This document shows, one piece after another, positions 1 through 6,744 of a stretch of 7,734 nucleotides of DNA (position 1 is the first letter of the stretch; every line of letters starts with the position of its first letter). Origin of the DNA: Actinomycetes bacterium (GTDB lineage Bacteria > Actinomycetota > Actinomycetes > Actinomycetales > Cellulomonadaceae); contig JAFABT010000182.1 of assembly GCA_023425905.1 (NCBI GenBank), positions 1 through 7,734 on the forward strand, given 5' to 3'. The position numbers were made by a program, and so were the translations under genes. The notes under the pieces were generated by a model. It made no database searches. It was not told where the DNA came from and was given only the letters and a program-made list of their open reading frames with translations.

Positions 1-377
1 ACGCGACCGTGCTCTCCGCACGGACGGTGTCGCACCGGGAGCAGGCGCCACGCGCGACGCTGCTCCTCGACGACGGGCGGATCGCCACGGTGACGGGCAG
101 GACGCTCCTCGGCCGCAACCCCGCGCCGCACCCCGGAGAGCAGGTCGTAGGCGTCGTCCGGGTCGCCGACCCCTTCCGCTCGGTGTCCAAGACCCACCTG
201 ACGATCGGCGTCGACGCCGACGGCCTCTGGGTCGAGGACCGCGGCTCGACGAACGGCACCGTCGTCACGCTCCCGCACGGGGAGCAGGTGCTGTGCGACG
301 AGGGCCAGCACGTCCACGTGCCGGTGGGCGCGGCCGTGGCCTTCGGCGACCGCGCCTTCGAGGTCGTCCCGGGCTGA
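1..377 (+). CDS. FHA-domain protein, C-terminal part (gene starts upstream of the window)
   Basis: FHA domains bind phosphothreonine peptides and usually act beside Ser/Thr kinases. The reading frame is open to the window edge, and the GTG at 9 has no convincing ribosome binding site that can be judged, so this is probably the end of a longer gene. The FHA core is clear. It has a first strand around nt 51-77, the Gly-Arg of the phosphate-binding loop in TLLGRNP (about nt 99-119), the SKTH motif with Ser at nt 186 and His at nt 195, and RGSTNGT with Asn at nt 252. These are the conserved ligand-contacting positions and none is missing. The domain ends within a few residues of the TGA at 375-377. 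From memory of the family, this FHA subtype often sits at the C-terminus of RDD-family membrane proteins encoded next to the FN3/MoxR locus, so an N-terminal RDD domain upstream is a plausible inference. It could instead be a short stand-alone FHA protein. The FHA call is firm; the fusion is unproved. Confidence 0.88.
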   Translation, partial: ATVLSARTVSHREQAPRATLLLDDGRIATVTGRTLLGRNPAPHPGEQVVGVVRVADPFRSVSKTHLTIGVDADGLWVEDRGSTNGTVVTLPHGEQVLCDEGQHVHVPVGAAVAFGDRAFEVVPG

Positions 378-405
378 CCCGAGTCGCCCGCGCGCGTGGG
401 ATGGC

Positions 406-423
406 ATGGGGAGTTCTCCCCAT
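406..423. promoter_or_regulatory. Strong inverted repeat, candidate operator
   Basis: ATGGGGAG and CTCCCCAT form perfect 8-bp arms around a TT centre. The dyad lies 28 bases after the FHA stop codon and its right end touches the candidate -35 at 423-428. With a start site near 458 the dyad would centre near -43, where many dimeric activators bind. As RNA it would fold into a 7-bp stem with a GTTC loop, but no T-run follows, so a classic intrinsic terminator is less likely. No regulator is recognised for this motif from the sequence. Confidence 0.5.
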
Positions 424-451
424 CGACGCCGCGCCGATCGCGCCATAGCGT
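423..451 (+). promoter_or_regulatory. Candidate upstream promoter (TCGACG - 17 bp - TAGCGT)
   Basis: TCGACG at 423-428 matches four of six bases of TTGACA. A 17-base spacer separates it from TAGCGT at 446-451, which fits the actinobacterial TANNNT -10 pattern. Transcription would begin near 458 and leave a 5' leader of about 150 bases. The position directly against the 406-423 dyad is the main reason to take it seriously; such matches also arise by chance. Confidence 0.3.
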
Positions 452-453
452 CG

Positions 454-465
454 CTCCGGCCGGAG
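454..465. repeat. Perfect 12-base palindrome
   Basis: CTCCGGCCGGAG reads the same on both strands. It sits at the predicted start site of the upstream candidate promoter. In DNA this rich in GC, short palindromes are common, so regulatory meaning is doubtful. Confidence 0.25.
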
Positions 466-518
466 TCCACGTCGCCCCCAACGGTGACCCCGCGGGATCG
501 TGGGCTCCCGTCCGCACG

Positions 519-541
519 GCCCGAACCCGGGCATGTCGGGC
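519..541. promoter_or_regulatory. Imperfectly spaced dyad over the -35 region of the proximal promoter
   Basis: GCCCGA (519-524) and TCGGGC (536-541) are perfect 6-bp inverted arms with an 11-base spacer. The interval covers the place where a -35 box (529-534) would lie for the TAGACT at 552-557. That -35 position reads GGGCAT, a poor match, so the promoter may depend on a bound factor. Six-base GC-rich arms can occur by chance. Confidence 0.25.
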
Positions 542-551
542 GGCGCGCACC

Positions 552-557
552 TAGACT
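552..557 (+). promoter_or_regulatory. Proximal -10 element TAGACT
   Basis: TAGACT is a good actinobacterial housekeeping-sigma -10 hexamer (TANNNT) and stands out in very GC-rich surroundings. It predicts a start near 564 and a leader of about 45 bases before the ATG at 609. No convincing -35 is present at the usual spacing. Confidence 0.4.
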
Positions 558-596
558 CGCCGCGGCGCGACGACTGACGACCGGTTCTCACCAGAC

Positions 597-601
597 GGAG
601 G
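597..601 (+). promoter_or_regulatory. Ribosome binding site of the surface-protein gene
   Basis: GGAGG lies seven bases before the ATG at 609. This decides the start: the nearby ATG at 604 is only two bases from the GGAGG and is in a different frame, so it cannot be used for the long protein. Confidence 0.8.
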
Positions 602-608
602 CAATGGC

Positions 609-3600
609 ATGGGTGTCCTCGACGGCGTGCGCAGGCGCGGTCGGTCGCTCGGCTCCGCGGCGGTCCTCGCCGTCTTCGCGACGACCGTCGTCGCCCTCGC
701 GCTCACGAACGACGGCCTCACGACGACGGACGTCGAGACGAATGACTCCGGGGTGTGGGTCACCCGCTCGCAGGACAACCTCGTCGGCCGCTTCAACGTC
801 TCCGCGCGCGTCGTGGACGGCGCCGTGACGCTCGGCTCGGCGTCCTTCGACGTCCTGCAGCAGGGGTCGGACGTCGCGGTGCGTGACCTGGGCGCCGAGG
901 CGATGAGCCTCGTCGACCCGGCCGGGCTCGAGCTGCGCGGCACCGCCGGACTCTCTGCGGAGGCCCAGCTCGGCCTCGGTGGCTCCGTCGTCGCCGTCCT
1001 CGACGCGGACCGCGGCGCGCTGTGGGTCATGCCGCACGCGGGCCTCGGCTCCTTCTCCGCGGACCAGGCCGAGCCGACCCTCGAAGGCCTCGTCGGCGGT
1101 GCCCTCGCGGTCGGCCTCGACGGGCTCGTCCACGTCGCCACCCCGGGCGGCCAGGTGACGACGCTCACGACCGACGCGAACGGCGCCCTCGTCGGCGAGC
1201 CCGAGGTGCGCACGCTCAAGGGCGTCGGCCCGCGCGACGTCCTCGCGGCGACGGCCGTCGGTGACGAGGCCGTCGTCCTCGACCGCACGACGGAGACCCT
1301 CCACCTGCCCGGTGGGCGTACCGTCGGCGTGACCGGCGCCGGTGCCGTCGTGCTCCAGCAGCCCGGACCTGAGGACGACGCGGTCGTCATGGCGGACGCG
1401 TCGAGGTTGTTCCGGCAGCCGCTGCGTGGCGGCAAGGCGACGTCCGTCGCTGCCGCGGCCGCGGGCACCCCGAGCGCCCCCGTCGTCGCGGCGGGCTGCT
1501 CCTACGGGGCGTGGGCAGAGTCCTGGGCCGTCGTCCGTGACTGCCCGGGCGACGGCGACGACCTCGCCCAGACCCTCACCGCCGGCGTCGGCCCGTCCCT
1601 GCGCTACCGCGTCAACCGCGACCACGTCGTGCTCAACGAGCTCGCGACCGGCTCCGTCTGGCTCGCCTCGGAGAACTTCGAGCTGTTCGACGACTGGACC
1701 GACGTCCTCCCGCAGGAGTCCGACAAGAAGGACCAGGCGGACTCGGTTCCCGACACGACGCGGGACGCGCTGCTCGACCGCGACAAGCCGAACCGCCCCC
1801 CGACAGCGGAGAGCGACTCCGTCGGTGTCCGTCCCGGGCGGGCGACGATCCTGCGCGTGCTCGACAACGACGCCGACCCGGACGGCGACGTCCTCGTCGC
1901 CTCGGTCCCCGAGCAGCGCACCGACCTCGGCACGGTCACCCCGGTCCACGGCGGAGCGGCGCTCCAGGTCGACGTCCCCGAGAAGGCGACGGGCGAGACG
2001 ACGTTCCGCTACCGGGTCGAGGACGGCCGCGGCATGGACGACTCCGCGACCGTGCGGCTGCGCGTGCACCCCTGGACGGAGAACGCCGCCCCGGCCCGCG
2101 TGCGCGCCAAGGCCGTGCCGCTCGAGCTCGGCGGCACGACCGAGCTCCGGGTGCTCGAGGAGTGGCTCGACCCCGACGGCGACGACCTCGTCCTCACCGA
2201 CGCCCGCGCCGGCTCCGGCGACTCCGTCCGGTTCCGGCCCGACGGTGCGGTCACCTTCCGCGACGCCGGGACGGACCCGGGCAAGAAGGCGCTGAGCATC
2301 ACGGTCTCCGACGGCCAGGCCGAGACGAAGGCCGACGTCGTCATCGACGTCGCGCCCGAGGGGCAGCAGCCGCCCATCAGCCGGGTCGACCACGTGACGG
2401 GCCTCGTCGGGCAGCCCATCACCGTCGAACCGCTGCTCAACGACGTCGACCCCAACGGCGACGAGCTCCGCATCGCCCGCGTCGAGGAGCAGCCCCCCGC
2501 GAAGCTCGTCACCGACTTCGACGCTGGCACGGTGACCGTCACCTCCGACGTGCCTCGCGTGTACTACTTCACGTACCTCGTCACCGACGGTCCATCCTCC
2601 GTCCTCGGCCTCATCCGGGTCGACGTCGTCGAGCCCCCCGCCGAGGTCGCGCCCCCGGTCGCCGTCCGCGACACCGCGATGCTCCCCGCCGACGGGTCCG
2701 TCCTCGTCGATGTCCTCGCCAACGACGTCGACCCGGGCGGCGGCGTCCTCGTGCTGCAGCAGGTCGACGTCGACCCGGCGCTCGGGGTGAGCGCCGAGGT
2801 CATCGACCGGCACCTGCTGCGGCTCACCGCGATCCGCACCCTCGAGGGTCCCGTGACGCTGCGCTACACGGTCTCGAACGGCCACGCCTCCGCGGTCGGC
2901 GAGGTCCTCGTCGTCCCCGTGCCTGCACCGAGCGTCCTGCGGCCGCCGCGCGCCTCGGACGACGAGGCCGTCGTCCGGGTCGGTGACGTCGTGACGATCC
3001 CCGTGCTGAGCAACGACTCCCACCCCGACAACGCCGTCATCGCCCTGCGACCCGACCTCGTCGAGCAGCCCGACGCAGACGTCGGTCGCATCTTCACGAC
3101 CGACGAGACCATCCGGTTCCACGCGGGCGACCAGGCGCGCACCGTCCACGCCGTCTACGAGGTCGAGGACCCGCAAGGCCAGGTCGACTCCGCCCAGGTG
3201 ACGATCCACGTGCGCCCCGCCGACGCGGAGCGGAACGCCGCCCCCCGCCCGCGCGACCTCGAGGCGCGGGTCCTCGCCGGCCAGACCGTCCGCGTCATCG
3301 TGCCCACCGCCGGCACCGACCCGGACGGCGACCGCGTCACCGTGACCGGGCTCGACTCCGCCCCCTCGCAGGGGCGCGTGACGACCGGGCCCGGCTGGTT
3401 CGACTACGAGGCCGGCCCCACGGCCGCGGGCACCGACACCTTCACCTACCGCGTCGTCGACACCCTCGGCGCGGCGTCGGTCGCGACCGTGACCGTCGGG
3501 GTCGCACCGGCAGCTGAGGCCAACCGGGAGCCGCGTGCGGTCGACGACATCGTCTACGTGCGCCCCGGACGCGTCGTCGCCGTCCCCGTCCTCGTCAACG

Positions 3601-6600
3601 ACGTCGACCCGGAGGGCGACCAGGTGCGCCTCGTCACCGACGGACTCGAGCTGCCCAAGGGCCTCGAGGCGCGGGTCGAGCTCGACCGCGTCGTCGTCAC
3701 CGCGCCGGACGAGCCCGGCACCGTGACCCTCTACTACACGATCACCGACTCGCTCGGCGCCCGCGGCGTCGGGGCCCTCACGGTCGACGTCGACGGCGAG
3801 GCCCCGCTGCGCCGCCCGATGGCGGTGGACGACGCGGTCACGGTCGCCGACGTCGTCGGCAAGGACGTCATCGCCGTCCCCGTGCTCGACAACGACGACG
3901 ACCCCGACGGCTTCGCCAAGGAGCTCACGGTGTCGCTTCCGGACGCCCCCGCGGCGGGGGACGCCGGAGACGGCCCGACGGCGAGCGTGACCCCGACGGG
4001 AGAGGTCAACGTGACCCTGCTGCCGTCGGCGCAGATCGTCCCGTACACGGTGACCGACCAGGACGGCCTCACCGCGACCGCCTTCGTCTTCGTCCCCGGC
4101 GTCCAGTCGCTGCCGCCCGAGCTCCGGCCCGGCGCGCCGGCGCTCACGGTCGTCTCGGGTGAGCTGCTCACGGTGGACATCGCCGAACACGTCGTCGTCT
4201 CCGACGGCCGCACCCCCCGGCTGAGCGAGGCCGGCAAGGTCGCCGCCGTGCGCGGCACGGGCGAGGCGGCGTCGGCCGGGACCGTGACCTACCGCTCCGA
4301 CACCGGCTACTCCGGCCCGGCCGCGATCTCCTTCGAGGTCGCCGACGGTGACCAGGACGACCCGGGCACGCAGACGAGCGTCCTCACCGTGCCCATCACC
4401 GTGCTGCCCGTCCCGCACGTGAACTCCCCGCCCACAGCCTCGTCCGCGGCGCTCTCCGTCGAGGTCGGCACCGAGGCGACGCTCGACCTGTCGCCCTACG
4501 GCAAGGACCCGGACGACGGCGACACGCTCGCCTTCGCGCTCGCCGGCGCGGTCGGCAACGGGCTCACCGCGTCGATCGACGGCGCCCGGCTCACGGTCAA
4601 GGCTGCGACCGACGTCCCCAAGGGCACCCGCCAGACCGCCGCCTTCACCGTGACGGACTCCGAGGGCGAGTCTGCGTCGGGCCGCGTCGAGATCACCGTG
4701 ACGGGATCGCGCAAGCCGCTCGCGACGACGAACCTCGACCGTGTCGAGGACGTTCACCAGGGCGAGACCGTGAGGGTCCCCGTCCTCGCGAACGACGCGA
4801 GCCCCTTCCCCGAGCCGCTCACCCTCGTCTCCGCCCGGCTCCAGACGGGAAGCGGCAGCGTGAAGGCCTCGGGCGACCAGGTCGAGATCACCCCGGCCGA
4901 CGACTTCGTCGGCACCCTCACCGCGACGTACACCGTCCGCGACGCGACCAACGACTCCGAGCGCGACGTCGAGGGTCGAGTCGAGATCACCGTCCTCGGG
5001 CGGCCCGGCGAGCTCACCGTGCCGAGCGTCGTCGAAGTGCGCTCGAAGACCGTCGTCCTCTCGTGGGACCCGCCGATCTCGAACGGCTCCCCGATCACGG
5101 GCTACACCGTGACCGCGAACGACGGCCGGACCTTCGCGTGCAAGACGACGACGTGCACCCTCGACGGGCTGACGAACGACGTCGAGTACACCTTCGTCGT
5201 CGTCGCGAAGAACGACGTCGGCGAGTCCGACCCGTCGCCCGCCTCGGCCGTCGCGCGCCCCGACGAGCGCCCGGACGCCCCCGCCGCCCCGACGCTCGAG
5301 TTCGGGGACGCGTCCCTCACCGTGACCTGGACGAACCAGGCGTACACGGACCGCTCCGCGATCGAGACCGTGACCCTCGAGATCTCGCCCGCCCCGCCGT
5401 CGGGCGTCGTGCAGAAGACCGGCGTCACCGGGACGAGCCTCGTGTGGGACGGCCTGGCGAACGGCACCGAGTACCGGGTGCGCGTCCAGGCGGTCAACCG
5501 CGCGCCGGAGCCGTCGGACTTCAGCCCGTACTCCCTCGGAGAGGTGCCCGCGGGCGTCCCCGAGACCCCCGGTGCGCCGACCGCGTCCCGCGTCGACACC
5601 CCGCTCGGCGGCGAGATCGACGTGCGCTGGTCCGAGCCCGGCGGCAACGGCGACAAGGTCGCGTCCTACGAGCTCGACGTCCACTCGGGCGGCGCCGTCG
5701 TCCGCAGCCTCACCGGCATCACCGGGACGTCCCAGACGCTCACCGGGCTCGACGTCTCGACGCCCTACTCGGTGACCGTGCGCGCCCTCAACAAGGCGGG
5801 TCTGTCCCAGACGAGCGCCGCGTCCGCCGAGGTCGTCCCCTTCGGCAAGCCCGGGCCGGTCGGTCGGCCCCAGGCCTCGCTGCCCAAGGGCGCGACCGAC
5901 CGACAGGCGCGGCTCACGTGGCCCGACGCCGAGGCGAACGGCTCGCCCGTCACCTACCGCGTCCGCGCGAACGGCACGGTCGTCGTCCGGGAGACCTCCG
6001 CGACGAGCGCGACCATCACCGGGCTGACGAACGGCCGGGCCTACACGTTCACGGTCGAGGCGATGAACGCGGGCGGGTCCTCCGGGGAGTCCTCGGCGTC
6101 GAACGAGGTCGTGCCCTACGGCGCGCCGCCCGTGCCGACCGTGAGCGCCGTCGGCAGCGCAGGCAACGTCGCGCTGCACTGGCGCACCGGTGGCACGAAC
6201 GGCCGCCCCGTCCAGATCCAGATCAACATCAACGGCCGGGGCTGGGACAACGCCGCAGACTCGGGGACGCACAACGTCGCCGCGGGCTACTCCGAGACCC
6301 ACTCGATCCAGGCACGTGCCGTGGACACCGAGGGCGGCATCTCGACGTCCGGGCGAGCCGAGGGCACGTCCGACGCGCCCCCGCCCACGCGGGTGTGGGT
6401 GTCGGCAGGGTCGAACACCTCGGGCGCGGGCTGCGCGAGCGGCTGCAAGTTCTTCGTCGCGAACTTCGAGAACTGGCGCGGTGCGTCGCGCGCGACCATC
6501 CGTTGCCAGGGCAACCGCACCGGAACGTGGGAGACCTTCGGCGGCTCGTCGTTCAGCTACAACATCCCCGCGAACGGGTCGGTCCAGCTCAGGTGCTTCT

Positions 6601-6677
6601 ACGGCAACCACGGCGCGGGCGTCCGCGTCCTCATCGACGGCACGCCCTACGGGGAGTCGGTGTGGCCCGACTACTGA
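609..6677 (+). CDS. Giant membrane-anchored Ig-like/fibronectin type III surface protein
   Basis: A 2022-residue protein, probably exported and held at the membrane by its N-terminus. Residues 8-12 are Arg-rich (RRRGR), followed by a hydrophobic segment at about 16-32, which fits a signal anchor; a cleaved signal peptide is possible. Residues about 40-365 hold repeated short strands ending in GVWV-, LWVM- or VWLA-like patterns and look like a beta-propeller (inference). A charged linker (366-394) leads to eleven Ig/cadherin-like repeats (395-1464), then about five fibronectin type III domains (1468-1921, the last divergent) and a C-terminal domain (about 1928-2022) with Cys at 1942, 1946, 1966 and 1996. 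There is no LPXTG sorting signal and no enzymatic motif. It corresponds to the FN3 protein of the Bifidobacterium PFNA cluster, a fragment of which was reported to bind human TNF-alpha; that activity must not be assumed here. Likely roles are adhesion, envelope scaffolding or extracellular sensing. It probably shares a transcript with moxR, 67 bases downstream. Confidence 0.93.
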   Translation: MGVLDGVRRRGRSLGSAAVLAVFATTVVALALTNDGLTTTDVETNDSGVWVTRSQDNLVGRFNVSARVVDGAVTLGSASFDVLQQGSDVAVRDLGAEAMSLVDPAGLELRGTAGLSAEAQLGLGGSVVAVLDADRGALWVMPHAGLGSFSADQAEPTLEGLVGGALAVGLDGLVHVATPGGQVTTLTTDANGALVGEPEVRTLKGVGPRDVLAATAVGDEAVVLDRTTETLHLPGGRTVGVTGAGAVVLQQPGPEDDAVVMADASRLFRQPLRGGKATSVAAAAAGTPSAPVVAAGCSYGAWAESWAVVRDCPGDGDDLAQTLTAGVGPSLRYRVNRDHVVLNELATGSVWLASENFELFDDWTDVLPQESDKKDQADSVPDTTRDALLDRDKPNRPPTAESDSVGVRPGRATILRVLDNDADPDGDVLVASVPEQRTDLGTVTPVHGGAALQVDVPEKATGETTFRYRVEDGRGMDDSATVRLRVHPWTENAAPARVRAKAVPLELGGTTELRVLEEWLDPDGDDLVLTDARAGSGDSVRFRPDGAVTFRDAGTDPGKKALSITVSDGQAETKADVVIDVAPEGQQPPISRVDHVTGLVGQPITVEPLLNDVDPNGDELRIARVEEQPPAKLVTDFDAGTVTVTSDVPRVYYFTYLVTDGPSSVLGLIRVDVVEPPAEVAPPVAVRDTAMLPADGSVLVDVLANDVDPGGGVLVLQQVDVDPALGVSAEVIDRHLLRLTAIRTLEGPVTLRYTVSNGHASAVGEVLVVPVPAPSVLRPPRASDDEAVVRVGDVVTIPVLSNDSHPDNAVIALRPDLVEQPDADVGRIFTTDETIRFHAGDQARTVHAVYEVEDPQGQVDSAQVTIHVRPADAERNAAPRPRDLEARVLAGQTVRVIVPTAGTDPDGDRVTVTGLDSAPSQGRVTTGPGWFDYEAGPTAAGTDTFTYRVVDTLGAASVATVTVGVAPAAEANREPRAVDDIVYVRPGRVVAVPVLVNDVDPEGDQVRLVTDGLELPKGLEARVELDRVVVTAPDEPGTVTLYYTITDSLGARGVGALTVDVDGEAPLRRPMAVDDAVTVADVVGKDVIAVPVLDNDDDPDGFAKELTVSLPDAPAAGDAGDGPTASVTPTGEVNVTLLPSAQIVPYTVTDQDGLTATAFVFVPGVQSLPPELRPGAPALTVVSGELLTVDIAEHVVVSDGRTPRLSEAGKVAAVRGTGEAASAGTVTYRSDTGYSGPAAISFEVADGDQDDPGTQTSVLTVPITVLPVPHVNSPPTASSAALSVEVGTEATLDLSPYGKDPDDGDTLAFALAGAVGNGLTASIDGARLTVKAATDVPKGTRQTAAFTVTDSEGESASGRVEITVTGSRKPLATTNLDRVEDVHQGETVRVPVLANDASPFPEPLTLVSARLQTGSGSVKASGDQVEITPADDFVGTLTATYTVRDATNDSERDVEGRVEITVLGRPGELTVPSVVEVRSKTVVLSWDPPISNGSPITGYTVTANDGRTFACKTTTCTLDGLTNDVEYTFVVVAKNDVGESDPSPASAVARPDERPDAPAAPTLEFGDASLTVTWTNQAYTDRSAIETVTLEISPAPPSGVVQKTGVTGTSLVWDGLANGTEYRVRVQAVNRAPEPSDFSPYSLGEVPAGVPETPGAPTASRVDTPLGGEIDVRWSEPGGNGDKVASYELDVHSGGAVVRSLTGITGTSQTLTGLDVSTPYSVTVRALNKAGLSQTSAASAEVVPFGKPGPVGRPQASLPKGATDRQARLTWPDAEANGSPVTYRVRANGTVVVRETSATSATITGLTNGRAYTFTVEAMNAGGSSGESSASNEVVPYGAPPVPTVSAVGSAGNVALHWRTGGTNGRPVQIQININGRGWDNAADSGTHNVAAGYSETHSIQARAVDTEGGISTSGRAEGTSDAPPPTRVWVSAGSNTSGAGCASGCKFFVANFENWRGASRATIRCQGNRTGTWETFGGSSFSYNIPANGSVQLRCFYGNHGAGVRVLIDGTPYGESVWPDY
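1791..5000 (+). repeat. Eleven tandem Ig/cadherin-like protein repeats (Big_9 type)
   Basis: Residues 395-1464 of the giant protein hold eleven modules averaging about 97 residues. Each is marked by a VLxNDxDPDGD-like loop that in cadherin-like folds often binds calcium. Loop positions (residue, approximate) are 420, 521, 611, 705, 802, 904, 997, 1095, 1190, 1300 and 1395. The Asp-rich signature is well kept in modules 1, 2, 3, 6, 7, 8 and 10. It is weakened in 4 (DPGGG), 5 (SHPDN) and 11 (SPFPE), and absent in 9 (EHVVVSDG). The repeat exists at protein level; the DNA copies are diverged, so they are old duplications. The region contains no cysteine. Confidence 0.85.
5010..6371 (+). repeat. 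Fibronectin type III domain array (four clear, one divergent)
   Basis: Residues about 1468-1551, 1556-1649, 1651-1745, 1746-1837 and 1838-1921 of the giant protein. The first four have the FN3 marks: an early Trp in strand B (for example LSWDPP, Trp 1486), a Leu in LDGL/LANG/LTGL/LTNG turns, and a Tyr in the following YTFVV, YRVRV, YSVTV or YTFTV strand. The fifth keeps LHW and an aromatic-poor second half, so it may be a related fold. FN3 domains commonly mediate protein or carbohydrate contacts or act as spacers. Confidence 0.8.
6372..6674 (+). other. C-terminal four-cysteine domain of the surface protein
   Basis: Residues 1922-2022, after a Pro-rich hinge (DAPPPTR). Cysteines lie at 1942, 1946, 1966 and 1996, with an FFVANFENW stretch and the ending YGESVWPDY. 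From memory, similar CxxxC...C...C(F/Y)xG modules close other actinobacterial FN3 proteins and the extracellular parts of some Ser/Thr kinases, so it may be a shared terminal recognition module. No biochemical function is known to me. Two disulphides are likely outside the cell. Confidence 0.55.
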
Positions 6678-6744
6678 TCCCGCCGACCGCACCCGGCCTC
6701 GACCGACCCTCAGACCGCACCCCCGACCGAGCAGGAGACCTCCG
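6678..6744 (+). promoter_or_regulatory. Short spacer with the moxR ribosome binding site
   Basis: The 67-base gap carries AGGAG at 6733-6737, seven bases before the ATG at 6745, which fixes the start there rather than at the second ATG (6751). GACCGCACCC occurs twice, at 6685-6694 and 6713-6722. No terminator hairpin or convincing promoter was seen, so moxR is probably co-transcribed with the surface-protein gene. Confidence 0.6.

Larger units (their letters stand above)
378..608 (+). other. Intergenic regulatory region before the giant surface-protein gene
   Basis: This 231-base gap is the only long non-coding stretch in the window. It contains an 8-bp-arm inverted repeat at 406-423, a perfect 12-base palindrome CTCCGGCCGGAG at 454-465, a 6-bp-arm dyad at 519-541, two TANNNT-type -10 candidates at 446-451 and 552-557, and the GGAGG at 597-601. 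Frames reading through it do not look like conserved protein. It is well placed to separate transcription of the FHA gene from that of the surface-protein/MoxR unit, or to add a promoter inside a longer operon. Confidence 0.6.

Noticed and set aside
406..423. Rho-independent terminator for the FHA gene
   Set aside because: A 7-bp stem with a 4-base loop is possible, but the following bases (CGACGCCGCG) contain no T-run. It is kept as a regulatory dyad, with termination only as an alternative.
629..710. Twin-arginine export signal in the surface protein
   Set aside because: RRRGRSLG lacks the usual S/T-RR-x-F-L-K context. A simple signal anchor explains the segment better.
406..828. Open frame through the intergenic region, including the ATG at 604
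   Set aside because: Composition is typical of a shifted GC-rich frame. The ATG at 604 lies only two bases from the GGAGG, whereas the ATG at 609 has ideal spacing and opens the real protein.
1791..5000. Recent DNA-level tandem duplication or CRISPR-like array
   Set aside because: The periodicity is about 290 bases and visible only at protein level. Units are strongly diverged in DNA, so this is an old domain repeat within a gene.
6685..6722. Direct repeat GACCGCACCC (6685-6694 and 6713-6722) as a binding site
   Set aside because: This is a single pair in a very C-rich spacer with no nearby promoter; it is likely compositional.
6190..6744. N-terminal extension of the MoxR frame back to 6190
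   Set aside because: It overlaps the surface-protein gene in another frame and is Arg/Ser/Thr-rich nonsense. MoxR homology and an AGGAG seven bases before 6745 place the start at 6745.
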